35,720 nucleotides of DNA from an uncultured Eubacteriales bacterium (lineage in GTDB: Bacteria; Bacillota; Clostridia; Oscillospirales; Oscillospiraceae). The stretch lies in contig UQVA01000020.1 of the NCBI GenBank assembly GCA_900544405.1, positions 1-35,720 of the forward strand, read 5' to 3'. A model generated the notes under the pieces. The model was not told the DNA's origin. It saw only the letters and a list, made by a program, of their open reading frames with translations, and ran no database searches. The position numbers and the translations under genes are program-made. Shown here in pieces: positions 7,938 to 16,183 of this stretch (position 1 is the first letter of the stretch; the number at the start of each line of letters is the position of its first letter).

Positions 7938-9860
7938 ATGAAAGTAACCTTCCAGATCGAAGGCGGAAGCCCGGTCGTCATTGAATGCAACGCCGGGGAA
8001 AATCTCCTGGAACTGGCCCGCCGGGCCAACGTAGCCATTGACGCCCCCTGCTCCGGCAACGGCTCCTGCGGCAAATGCCGGGTCAAGCTGGTGGAGGGCA
8101 CGGTGGAAAGCCCCAGAAGTCTGCACATCAGCGACGAAGAATTTGCCGAGGGCTGGCGGCTGAGCTGCTCCAGCCGGGTCATCGAGGATGTGACCGTGCT
8201 GGTGCCGGACATTGCCTCCGCCTATCAGTCCCGGATGAAGACCGCCGACCTGAGTTCTCCGGAGGAGATCGCCATCTTCACCCAGGCCCAGGAGGCCATG
8301 CGCTCCAGTGGCATCGTCTTTGAAAACAAATACCGGGCATTGGACCTTGTTATGGACGTTCCCTCCCTGGAGGACACCATGCCCGATAACGAGCGGCTCA
8401 CCTGGGCCATTCAGGCCGCTGCAGGGGTGGAAAAGGTGGAGATCCCCTATGCCGTCATGGTGCGGCTGGCCCATGTGCTTCGGGAAAATAACTTCCACGT
8501 CTGCGTGAAGGGCGAACTGGATGGCGACAGCTTCCGCTGTATGGAGATCACTTCTCCCACGGACACCGCCATTGTGGGCTGCGCCATCGATATTGGTACC
8601 ACCACCGTGTCCATGGTCCTGACGGACCTGACCTCCGGCAAGCTGCTGGCCAAAGGTTCCGGCGGCAACGGCCAGATCCGCTACGGTGCTGACGTCATCA
8701 ACCGCATCATCGAGCAGGGCCGTCCCGGCGGGCGGAAAAAGCTCCAGGATGCCATTATCAAGGACACTTTGACGCCGATCATCGCCAATCTCTGCAAAAC
8801 CGCCAACATTTCCGCCCGGAGCATTCTGCGCCTGTCCGTGGGTGCCAACACCACCATGAACCACCTGTTCGTGGGCGTGGACGCCGAGAGTGTCCGCATG
8901 GAGCCTTATGTACCCAGCTTCTTCCATTGGGACGGTCTGCTGGCCGGGGACGTGAAGCTGCCAGCCAACCCCCTGGCCCCGGTGATCATTGCCCCGAACA
9001 TCGGCTCCTATGTGGGCGGCGACATCACCGCCGGCACCATGGCCAGCATGATCTGGGACAAGGATGAGCTGAGTCTGTTCATCGACCTGGGCACCAATGG
9101 CGAGATTGTGTTCGGCAACCGGGACTTTCTGATGTCCTGCGCCTGCTCCGCCGGTCCTGCCTTTGAGGGCGGCGACATTTCCTGCGGTATGCGCGCCACT
9201 GACGGGGCCATTGAGGCCTGTACCCTGGACAAGGACACCATGGAACCCACCCTCCGCATCGTGGGCGAGGCGGACCAGAAAGCCGTGGGTATCTGCGGCT
9301 CCGGCATCATCGACATTATTTCCGAGCTGTTCCGCTGCTCCATCATCAACGCCAAGGGTCTGTTCGTCCGGGAGGGCCGCCGGGTCCGCCGGGACGCCCA
9401 CGGCATGGGCCGCTTCGTGCTGGCCGAGCCGGAGGAATCCGAGACGGGCCGGGAAATCTCCATCAACGAGGTGGACATCGACAACTTCATCCGGGCAAAG
9501 GGCGCTATTTTCTCCGCCATTGAGACCCTGCTGAACGCCGTGGACATGAGCGTGGACGCCATCGACCATGTGTATGTAGCCGGCGGCATCGGCTCCGGTA
9601 TCAACATGAAGAACGCCGTGAACATCGGCATGTTCCCGGATGTGGACCTGGAAAAGTTCACCTACATCGGCAACTCCTCCCTGACCGGCGCCTACGCCAT
9701 GGTCATGAGCGACGCAGCCATCGAAACCTGCCAGAAGGTAGCCGCCAACATGACCTATCTGGAGCTGTCCACCCATCCGGGGTACATGGACGCCTTTGTG
9801 GCGGCCTGCTTCCTGCCCCATACCAACGCAAAGCTGTTCCCCCACAGCTTCCAGGAGTGA
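7938..9860 (+). CDS. acsV: Reductive activator of the corrinoid iron-sulfur protein (RACo, AcsV-like, DUF4445)
   Basis: The 640-residue protein begins with a plant-type [2Fe-2S] ferredoxin domain. Cys38, Cys44 and Cys47 lie in CSGNGSCGKC and Cys77 in RLSCSSR. A linker and a long ASKHA-type ATPase region follow, with phosphate-binding motifs DIGTTTVSMVL (near 218) and IDLGTNGEIVFG (near 382). RACo proteins use ATP to drive electrons uphill and return Co(II) corrinoid to Co(I) in the AcsC/AcsD protein; inactive corrinoid would otherwise stall the methyl branch. That fits its place next to acsB, in convergent orientation. An AAAGGACGATGATCC ribosome-binding site supports the ATG. Length is typical for the family. 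The DUF3786 gene follows 4 bases downstream. Confidence 0.93.
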   Translation: MKVTFQIEGGSPVVIECNAGENLLELARRANVAIDAPCSGNGSCGKCRVKLVEGTVESPRSLHISDEEFAEGWRLSCSSRVIEDVTVLVPDIASAYQSRMKTADLSSPEEIAIFTQAQEAMRSSGIVFENKYRALDLVMDVPSLEDTMPDNERLTWAIQAAAGVEKVEIPYAVMVRLAHVLRENNFHVCVKGELDGDSFRCMEITSPTDTAIVGCAIDIGTTTVSMVLTDLTSGKLLAKGSGGNGQIRYGADVINRIIEQGRPGGRKKLQDAIIKDTLTPIIANLCKTANISARSILRLSVGANTTMNHLFVGVDAESVRMEPYVPSFFHWDGLLAGDVKLPANPLAPVIIAPNIGSYVGGDITAGTMASMIWDKDELSLFIDLGTNGEIVFGNRDFLMSCACSAGPAFEGGDISCGMRATDGAIEACTLDKDTMEPTLRIVGEADQKAVGICGSGIIDIISELFRCSIINAKGLFVREGRRVRRDAHGMGRFVLAEPEESETGREISINEVDIDNFIRAKGAIFSAIETLLNAVDMSVDAIDHVYVAGGIGSGINMKNAVNIGMFPDVDLEKFTYIGNSSLTGAYAMVMSDAAIETCQKVAANMTYLELSTHPGYMDAFVAACFLPHTNAKLFPHSFQE

Positions 9861-9864
9861 GCCA

Positions 9865-10467
9865 ATGCAAGTAGAAAATCACAAGGAAGAAGTGCCTTTT
9901 GAGCACTATGTAGAGAAATTCCGGGCTTTGACGCCGGAAAACGTAGCCGAAAGGCTGCCGGACGTTCCCTTTGACGGTCAGACGTTCACCCTGACCCTGC
10001 TGGGAAAAACCTATCGTATCTCCTGGCCGGAGTACGCCATTGAGGGCGACCGTATTCCGCCCCTGCCCACCCAGACCTTCCTGCTCCGGTATCTGCTGGA
10101 GGGTAAAGAAATAGCCTGGGGCGGCACCTGGAAAACCTTCCGGGAAATGCCCTGGGGAGAGCTGTACCACCAGCCCTACAATGGCCGGGTCCTGACCCGT
10201 GCGGCCTTCACCTTTGGCACCCGGCTGGATGCCTTCCGGAAGGCGGCGGAGAAAATGGGGGCCGTGAACGTGCAGCACGGGGACGCCGGGTATCTCTTTG
10301 AGGTCATCGACGGCTACCGGATGCAAATTCTCGTGTGGGCCGGGGACGAGGAATTCCCGCCCAGCGCCCAGGTGCTTTATACCGACAACTTTGCGGAGGG
10401 CTTTTCCGCCGAGGACCGGGTGGTGGCAGGAGATATTCTCATTTCCGCCATCAAGAGCAATTTCTGA
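9865..10467 (+). CDS. DUF3786 protein co-transcribed with RACo
   Basis: This is a 200-residue cytoplasmic protein with no signal peptide or membrane helix. Its features fit the DUF3786 family: an N-terminal helix with FEHYVEKFRALTPENVAERL, a central LTLLGKTYRISWPEYAI strand pair, and a late LVWAGDEEFPPSAQVLYTDN stretch leading to a conserved end. The function is unknown, but the family recurs beside corrinoid protein and acetyl-CoA synthase genes, so a helper role in corrinoid activation or maturation is plausible. The ATG sits 4 bases after the RACo stop and uses the AGGAGTGA overlapping that stop as ribosome-binding site, so translation is probably coupled. Confidence 0.8.
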   Translation: MQVENHKEEVPFEHYVEKFRALTPENVAERLPDVPFDGQTFTLTLLGKTYRISWPEYAIEGDRIPPLPTQTFLLRYLLEGKEIAWGGTWKTFREMPWGELYHQPYNGRVLTRAAFTFGTRLDAFRKAAEKMGAVNVQHGDAGYLFEVIDGYRMQILVWAGDEEFPPSAQVLYTDNFAEGFSAEDRVVAGDILISAIKSNF

Positions 10468-10484
10468 GCAGATTATAAAAACAA

Positions 10485-10513
10485 CGCCCGCACTGAAGAT
10501 TTCGGTGCGGGCG
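10485..10513 (+). terminator. Terminator of the RACo-DUF3786 operon
   Basis: A 13-bp stem (CGCCCGCACTGAA against TTCGGTGCGGGCG, one G-U pair) has a 3-base loop and is followed by CTGTATTTTCC. It lies 17 bases after the DUF3786 stop. Confidence 0.85.
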
Positions 10514-10542
10514 CTGTATTTTCCCCGGCAGGGCTTTGTACT

Positions 10543-10645
10543 GGCGGCATGCCCCGCCCGCCAGGCTGCGGTGCTTGCGCGGATGAAATCGATGCAGGGA
10601 CCAACGGGACAGAGAAAAAGCCTTCCTCCAGGGGAAGGCTATCCT
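10543..10645. repeat. Dispersed GC-rich palindromic repeat
   Basis: GGCGGCATGCCCCGCC with its flank (10543-10569) recurs with a few changes at 27815-27841. It is followed by a hairpin at 10619-10640 (AGCCTTCC against GGAAGGCT type), the core motif of the repeat family. It fills the gap between two convergent operons. Confidence 0.6.
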
Positions 10646-10665
10646 CAGAAGAACCGAGGTATACG

Positions 10666-10693
10666 AAAAGGGGAGGCTTTCGCCTCCCCTTTT
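10666..10693 (-). terminator. Terminator after acsB
   Basis: A 12-bp perfect stem (AAAAGGGGAGGC against GCCTCCCCTTTT) has a 4-base loop. The stem ends in TTTT on either strand and lies 14 bases beyond the acsB stop. Confidence 0.85.
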
Positions 10694-10706
10694 GGGACTT
10701 CTTACA

Positions 10707-12836
10707 TTACATCAGCGGCTCCAGGCCCAGGACCGGGTGGCCCTTCTCGGTGAGCCAGTTCAGCAGCTCCTCGCAATCGGTGGTGACGGTCTCGTCAGCG
10801 ATATAATCGCTGAAGTTGTCGATGCCGTAGAGCTCCTTGGCGGTCTTGTTCAGCCGCTCGGCCACATCGTCCTTCAGTTCCTTGGGCATCCAGACGATCC
10901 GCTCAACGCCGCCCTCGGCAGCAGCAAACTTCTTGGAGGAAATAAAGTGACGGCCATGGCCCATATAACCGGGGGTCTGAACACCGCCGCCGGTGCAGGA
11001 GGCCAGTTCGCCGAAGGTCATGCCGGCAGGGGTCATGCCCTTGTATTCCCGGTTGACCACGATGACACCGTTGCTCACGGGCTCAATGCCGCAAATGCAC
11101 TCGAAGCAGCCGCAAGAGGTCATGGGGTCCTCCAGGATGGAGTACAGGGTCACGCTCTCCACAGCGCCGTGGGTGGCATCGGCCACAGCCTTGTTGACGG
11201 TCTCATACCGGCCGGTACGCTCGTCGATGAGGCCCTCCTTCTTGATGGGCTGGCTGGGGCCGTTGGGGTTCAACTCGTAAGTAGCCTTGGCATCCAGCCA
11301 GCTAACTGCACCGCACAGGCCCAGCCGTTCCGGTGTGACCACGCAGCAGTGGGCCGGGGCAAAGGACTGGCAGAGGATGCAGGTGTAGAAGCAGTCCACG
11401 CTCTCGTCGGTCATGGAAGCCAGACGGTCGTCACGCTGGTCGTAACGAGGCATAGCCAAGGTGTCCCGGAACTCGGCAGCCTTCTCCGGGTCGGTGATGA
11501 GCGTCACCTGGCACTTGTCCACAACGGCGTCGAACTCGTCCATAATCATGGTGTACAGGACTTCCGCAAAGTGCTTCAGCCGCAGGCCCTTGTCGTAAGC
11601 GTCGTTGGAAATACGGATACGGACCTGGTTCCGCTGGCCGGTGTGCATGACGCCCTCCATATAGTTGAACCAGGTATGGAACTTCCGCTCAATAACGGAC
11701 TCAAAGTCCGGCTGCATCTTTGCGCCGTACACCTCCACGAAAGTGCCCAGGGCAAAGTCCTTCCGGCCGCAGTCCACGTCGTCGCCGATGATGGTGATCT
11801 TATGATCCTCCACCTGGTCGGCATCCCGCATCAGCACCAGCTCGGCGGTGGGGTTCTTGCCGGAGAAGATCTCGCACTTCATGTCGGCCTTCCGGATGAT
11901 CTCGCCCTCGAAGGCTGCGGCGAAGGCCACGGGGATGGGCAGCTCCTTCACCTTGATCTTGATGCCCCGCAGCTCCAGGGAGTGCTTCACGGTCATGGAA
12001 TGGTCGGTGACGGATTCCAGAGCGCCGGGGACCTGATTCTCGCCCAGGTCGATGTCCACCACCACGGGGAAGCCCAGGGCGATGGCGCCTGCACCGGCGG
12101 AGACCACCACGGCGTCAATGGCACCGAAGGTGTTCACGAAGGCAGGAACACGCTCCTTGGTGTATTTCAGCAGACCGGCCAGGTCGCCGGGCTGCACGTT
12201 GCCGAAAATCAGGGCCGCACGGATGGCCACGGTGACAACGTGAATAACGGAGGTCACATCATGGCCCAGAGGAATGACACGCAGCTCCAGGCCCATCTTC
12301 ACGCCGCCCTCGGCGCACTGCTCGATGCAGTCGCCCACCAGGAAGGTCATGATGCCCTTGGACTGGTAGTCCTTCACCACGCTGACCACATTGGCAGCGT
12401 CGTCGGCCTTACCCAGCACCACAGCCACGCCGGGGATGTCGCCGGTGACCAGAGGCACACCCAGAGAACGGATAACGGGGTCGGGCACAAAGCCGATGCC
12501 GGATTCGTTGGCGTAGGGGTCGCCGCCGTCCACATATTTCAGGCCCTCGATAATCTCAGCGCCCACGGCGGTGGCAAGGCCGGCATTCAGGGCCTGGCCC
12601 AGGTCGTCCTGATTGGTGATGAGGCTCTTGAGAACGCCCACACAGGCGGTCAGGTCGCCCAGGGTCTTGACCTTCACGCCGGTAGCGGCGTAAATGGTGG
12701 GGAAGAAGTAAGCGGTGTCGGGAAAGGCGATCTCCTTTTCGGCACCGTACTTGGCGATGGCGTCATTGACGGCACCCTCGGTGAGGCCCGCCACGGCGTT
12801 GGAACCGCCATAGATCAGATCGGTTAATACACTCAT
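10707..12836 (-). CDS. acsB: Acetyl-CoA synthase (CODH/ACS alpha subunit)
   Basis: The 709-residue enzyme condenses a corrinoid-bound methyl group, CO and CoA to acetyl-CoA. All cluster-A ligands are visible: Cys486, Cys489, Cys498 and Cys508 (in CILC...CC...LGLCG) for the [4Fe-4S] and proximal metal, and Cys575-Gly-Cys577 for the distal nickel. Each sits exactly 20 residues before its Moorella counterpart (506, 509, 518, 528, 595, 597), so the active site is intact and the numbering offset constant. It keeps the N-terminal domain that docks CODH and channels CO, which archaeal CdhC lacks. A TAAGGAGGAATTATC site precedes the ATG. It lies 15 bases after a small lipoprotein gene rather than after acsD or acsA. 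A terminator follows. Confidence 0.97.
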   Translation of the reverse strand: MSVLTDLIYGGSNAVAGLTEGAVNDAIAKYGAEKEIAFPDTAYFFPTIYAATGVKVKTLGDLTACVGVLKSLITNQDDLGQALNAGLATAVGAEIIEGLKYVDGGDPYANESGIGFVPDPVIRSLGVPLVTGDIPGVAVVLGKADDAANVVSVVKDYQSKGIMTFLVGDCIEQCAEGGVKMGLELRVIPLGHDVTSVIHVVTVAIRAALIFGNVQPGDLAGLLKYTKERVPAFVNTFGAIDAVVVSAGAGAIALGFPVVVDIDLGENQVPGALESVTDHSMTVKHSLELRGIKIKVKELPIPVAFAAAFEGEIIRKADMKCEIFSGKNPTAELVLMRDADQVEDHKITIIGDDVDCGRKDFALGTFVEVYGAKMQPDFESVIERKFHTWFNYMEGVMHTGQRNQVRIRISNDAYDKGLRLKHFAEVLYTMIMDEFDAVVDKCQVTLITDPEKAAEFRDTLAMPRYDQRDDRLASMTDESVDCFYTCILCQSFAPAHCCVVTPERLGLCGAVSWLDAKATYELNPNGPSQPIKKEGLIDERTGRYETVNKAVADATHGAVESVTLYSILEDPMTSCGCFECICGIEPVSNGVIVVNREYKGMTPAGMTFGELASCTGGGVQTPGYMGHGRHFISSKKFAAAEGGVERIVWMPKELKDDVAERLNKTAKELYGIDNFSDYIADETVTTDCEELLNWLTEKGHPVLGLEPLM

Positions 12837-12851
12837 GATAATTCCTCCTTA

Positions 12852-13286
12852 TTATTGTGCAATTCCCATGGAACACAGGAATTGAGAGAATCCACTTCCT
12901 TGGGCGTTCTCCTGATAGATCACATCCATCAGGACCGTCCCCTGCTCCAGTGTGACCAATATCCGGGCGGAGATGGTCTTGTTGCTGCCGCTGGTGCCGA
13001 CACTGGAATTGATATTGCAGGTCTGTACCTGGGTGGACAGGACTTTCGTTCCATTCAGGTACTGATGGAGCGATTGATAGCCGCCTTGGACCGCTTCCAC
13101 GCTGAGTGCAGGATGCAGGTAGCTGCGGAAGGTATCTTCGTCGCCGTCCGCAGCGGCCTGTACACATTCCGCAACCGGCAGTTCCTCTGCCTGCTTGGTA
13201 ACGTTGCCGGCCTGCTGTACCAACGTGCAGCCCGGCAAAAGTAGCACCAGCAGCAATGCACATACGAGTGCGACGGTTTTCTTCAT
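12852..13286 (-). CDS. Small predicted lipoprotein just upstream of acsB
   Basis: This 144-residue protein is not one I recognise. It starts MKKTVALVCALLLVLLLPGC, a lipoprotein signal whose lipobox Cys is residue 20, so it should be exported and anchored to the outer face of the membrane. The mature part is soluble, with AAADGDEDTFRSYLHPAL and later strand-rich segments that loosely recall small DUF4878-like folds; that is only a resemblance. A strong ACAGGAGGGTAAC site marks the start. Only 15 bases separate it from acsB, so the two probably share a transcript although no functional link is known. Confidence 0.8.
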   Translation of the reverse strand: MKKTVALVCALLLVLLLPGCTLVQQAGNVTKQAEELPVAECVQAAADGDEDTFRSYLHPALSVEAVQGGYQSLHQYLNGTKVLSTQVQTCNINSSVGTSGSNKTISARILVTLEQGTVLMDVIYQENAQGSGFSQFLCSMGIAQ

Positions 13287-13321
13287 AAGTTACCCTCCTG
13301 TTCAATTGTTTCTTTTTGATT

Positions 13322-13470
13322 GGCCCCGGCGGGGGCGTGACGGATGAGGGGCGGGACGCGCCCTCGATTTTGTTTGTAGGGGCGTGGATATGCCCCAATG
13401 CACCGAATTCCATACGCAGAAATGGCGGAGCGTAAGCCTTCTCCCCTGGGAGAAGGCTTTGCCAACGTTC
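13322..13470. repeat. Dispersed palindromic repeat between the two small envelope genes
   Basis: The modules in order are GTGACGGATGAGGGGCGG (also at 19405-19420 and 35704-35719), TGTAGGGGCG...ATGCCCC...CGAATTCC (13375-13411, also at 19213-19250 and 19441-19478), then ATACGCAGAAATGGCGG and a CCTTCTCCC/GGGAGAAGG hairpin (13437-13457). It fills most of the 13287-13507 gap and shows no ORF. Confidence 0.75.
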
Positions 13471-13507
13471 TACCACTTAGGCAAACAGCCGATGTCTTGG
13501 AACCGCC

Positions 13508-13750
13508 TTACCCTTTCTTTTTCCGGAACTCCATACCCAGCAGCACGCCGCTGAGGACTGTCCCCAGCGCCAGCAGGAACAGTCTGGCCCAATCAGCATT
13601 GAGCCAGAATTCGCCGCCGCAGACAACGTCCGGGCTGGTCCCGGCTTCATCCACATAAACGGCCATGTTCATAAACAGAGCGCAGGAGATCACCAGGGAA
13701 ACGAGAAAAATAAGAAATATCAACAGGGATAGGATTCGTTTACCGTTCAT
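13508..13750 (-). CDS. Small two-helix membrane protein inside the ACS gene region
   Basis: The 80-residue protein has a first membrane helix (RILSLLIFLIFLVSLVISC, about residues 4-22), a roughly 30-residue polar loop (VDEAGTSPDVVCGGEFW) and a second helix (LFLLALGTVLSGVLLGMEF), ending in basic FRKKKG. The basic tail suggests both ends face the cytoplasm. A GGGAGGTATTTCG site precedes the ATG. I do not recognise the family. It lies between the acsC-acsE fusion and the lipoprotein gene, separated from the former by a hairpin and from the latter by a repeat, so it may have its own transcript. Confidence 0.7.
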   Translation of the reverse strand: MNGKRILSLLIFLIFLVSLVISCALFMNMAVYVDEAGTSPDVVCGGEFWLNADWARLFLLALGTVLSGVLLGMEFRKKKG

Positions 13751-13832
13751 CGAAATACCTCCCTACGGACGGATGGTGGATCGGATTTTCTGCACGCCCT
13801 CGACAATGTCAACCGCCCCGTTCATGCGCAAA

Positions 13833-13859
13833 GCCGGGAGGGAGCGGTTCCCTCCCGGC
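13833..13859 (-). terminator. Hairpin after the acsC-acsE fusion
   Basis: An 11-bp perfect stem (GCCGGGAGGGA against TCCCTCCCGGC) has a 5-base loop. On the minus strand it is followed by TTTGCG, a weak T-tract. It may end or attenuate transcription before the downstream genes. Confidence 0.65.
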
Positions 13860-13883
13860 CGTATGTGCGGGAATATCCGGCTC

Positions 13884-16163
13884 TTACAGGTCCAGGTAGG
13901 AATCGGAGTAGAGCACGTGGTTCTTGAAGATGTCGCAGGACTTGATGGTCTCCATCAGCCGCAGGTCGCAGGGGTTCACGATGGCGGAGGTCAGGCCCTG
14001 CATCATGGCCATGGCTACCAGGGCGGAGTCCATGATGGGACGGACGTTCTTGGGAGCGCCGTTGGAGTTGTTGGACAGACCGCCGGTGGACTTCAGGCCC
14101 TCGTCGGCAAACAGCTTGATGGCATTCAGCACGTCCATCTGCTTGTCCTGCATACCCTTGACCACCAGGAACAGGGGGTCAAACCACAGGTCGGTGGCTT
14201 CCATACCCAGGGACAGGCCACGCTCGAGCATATTGTGGCAGTGCTTCATCCGCTCGTCGTTGTCCTTTGCAATGCCGTCGGCAGAGCAAAGAGCGATACA
14301 GATGGCGTCGTTGGCGGCAGCCAGGTCGATGTTGGAGATACGGGAGCCGGCATCGGCAGAGTTCACGATGGGCTTGCCGTTGGTCCGGTTGTAGACCTTG
14401 ATACCGGCTTCGATAGCCTTCTTGTTGGCGGTATCCAGCGCCAGAGGCACATTGTCGAAGTTCTCCTGCAGCAGCTTAACGGCCCACATCATGCGCTCGG
14501 GGCCATCCTTCTCGGCAGGTCCGATGTTCACGTCCAGATAGGTGGCACCGGCAGCGATCTGCTCGGCGGCACGCTTCAGGATGGGGGCGGGATCACGCTC
14601 GTCCATAGCCTTGCGGATGGACGGGGAGATGCAGTGGATCCGCTCGCCGATGGTGACGAAGGTCTGGGACTCGGGGTTGTGGCCCTTGTAGTGGACGCCC
14701 ATATCGACGACCTCGATCTTGGGCACCTTGGTCTCCAGCAGCTCGTCGAAGGACAGCTCCTTGACTTCCTCCACGGGGGCGGCAGCCTTGGCGGCAGCGG
14801 CGGCCTTGGCGGCCTCCACGTCGGCCTCGTAGGCCTTATCCTTCATGTACTTGGGCAGCTGCACGGCCTCCATGGTACCCACGACCACGTGCCAGTTGGG
14901 CAGCTTCTCCTGAATCTCGCCCTTCATCACGGCCACCTTGCCGGGGATGATCAGGGTACGGGACTTGATCTTGTTCTCGATGTCGTTCTCGTCGAAGAAC
15001 TTCTTGATGGTGGTTGCGGAGAACTTACCGGCAGCCCAGGCGGTCAGCACGGACATACCGGAAGCGTCGGTGATGAGCAGGTTCACGGGGCAGTTGCTCC
15101 GCTCCAGCTCGCCGGACACCAGGAAGTAGGTCAGAGCGAAGTCCACGGTCAGGCAGCAGGGGCTGTTCTCGTCGGCGCCGTTCAGGGGGTAGATCTTGGC
15201 CTCCACCTTCATGGGCTTCTGAGGATCGGTGTAGATGTTCTGGCGCAGGCCGTACAGAGGCAGGGCCTCGGCGTAGTTCATGTTCTCCATGACCAGGATG
15301 GAGCCGTAGCGCTCGGTGAACATGGCGGCGTAGGCGGTCTGCAGGCGGGAATCGCCCTTGGCGATCTTGCCGATGTTCACGATGGAGGGATAACCGAAGG
15401 TCCGGTCCCCGTCCTTCAGGGCGGTCCGGCGGACCAGCACGGCGTTGGCCAGGGTCTCCTTGGCGGTCTTGCCGGTGACGTCCAGCACCAGGTTCTTGTT
15501 GCCGGCGCCTTCCAGCTTCTTCACGGTGTCGTACAGGTCGGAGAGGTTCTCGGCCCACACGCCCAGGGTCACGCCCGCCTCAGTAGCGATGGCGTTCATG
15601 GTCTCCCAGTTCTCGGGAGTAGCGCCGTCCAGGATGGGCTTGCCGTCCTTGCACACGGCCAGAGCGGCCTTGGCGCACTCAGCGTCCCAGCACTCCAGAA
15701 TCAGGGCCCGGCCGGTAGCGGCAGCCTTCGTGACCAGAGCGGCGTACTTCTCGGGATCGTTGCCCTTGTTGGCAACCAGCACGAACTCCACATACATCCG
15801 CTCGCCGATACGCTCGTAGTCCACCTTCTGCATCTGAGCCAGCTTGGCGTCCACAGCGGCATCGTCCATACCGGTGCACACGGAAACGGCGTACAGATTC
15901 TTGTTGACCAGGGTCTTCTCGTGACGGAACAGCACGGTCTCGCCACCCAGCTTCAGGCCGTTGCCAACGGTAATGGTCTTCATGGGGGGTGCGGTCTGCT
16001 CGTTCAGCACGGCCTTTGCATCATCAGAGAAGTACGGGCACTTATCGATGGAGACGGCGCCCTGGGCGACCTTCATGCAGAAAGCCATACAGGTGGGGCT
16101 GCCGCACTCCTTACAGTTCTTCTTGGGGGACAGCTTAAAGATGTCCAAACCTTTCAATGCCAT
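13884..16163 (-). CDS. acsC: Fused corrinoid iron-sulfur protein large subunit and methyl-H4folate methyltransferase (AcsC-AcsE)
   Basis: The 759-residue protein joins two normally separate enzymes in one frame. Residues 1-440 are AcsC: the N-terminal [4Fe-4S] motif uses Cys17, Cys20, Cys25 and Cys42 (NCKECGSPTC...KCPYFSDDA), the positions used in Moorella, and a TIM-barrel and corrinoid-binding region follows (LLITDASGMSVLTAW near 362). Residues 441-500 form a linker with the alanine-rich run EAAKAAAAAKAAAPVEE. Residues 501-759 are AcsE, the pterin-binding methyltransferase: TIGERIHC, ERDPAPI, LDVNIGPA, LALDTANKKAIEAG and the GLSNNSNG loop all align with Moorella MeTr. The protein would take the methyl group from methyl-tetrahydrofolate and carry it on cobalt to AcsB. 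AcsD is encoded 20 bases upstream; GGAGGATATAGATT precedes the ATG. No frameshift is seen. Confidence 0.95.
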   Translation of the reverse strand: MALKGLDIFKLSPKKNCKECGSPTCMAFCMKVAQGAVSIDKCPYFSDDAKAVLNEQTAPPMKTITVGNGLKLGGETVLFRHEKTLVNKNLYAVSVCTGMDDAAVDAKLAQMQKVDYERIGERMYVEFVLVANKGNDPEKYAALVTKAAATGRALILECWDAECAKAALAVCKDGKPILDGATPENWETMNAIATEAGVTLGVWAENLSDLYDTVKKLEGAGNKNLVLDVTGKTAKETLANAVLVRRTALKDGDRTFGYPSIVNIGKIAKGDSRLQTAYAAMFTERYGSILVMENMNYAEALPLYGLRQNIYTDPQKPMKVEAKIYPLNGADENSPCCLTVDFALTYFLVSGELERSNCPVNLLITDASGMSVLTAWAAGKFSATTIKKFFDENDIENKIKSRTLIIPGKVAVMKGEIQEKLPNWHVVVGTMEAVQLPKYMKDKAYEADVEAAKAAAAAKAAAPVEEVKELSFDELLETKVPKIEVVDMGVHYKGHNPESQTFVTIGERIHCISPSIRKAMDERDPAPILKRAAEQIAAGATYLDVNIGPAEKDGPERMMWAVKLLQENFDNVPLALDTANKKAIEAGIKVYNRTNGKPIVNSADAGSRISNIDLAAANDAICIALCSADGIAKDNDERMKHCHNMLERGLSLGMEATDLWFDPLFLVVKGMQDKQMDVLNAIKLFADEGLKSTGGLSNNSNGAPKNVRPIMDSALVAMAMMQGLTSAIVNPCDLRLMETIKSCDIFKNHVLYSDSYLDL

Positions 16164-16183
16164 AATCTATATCCTCCTTCCGA

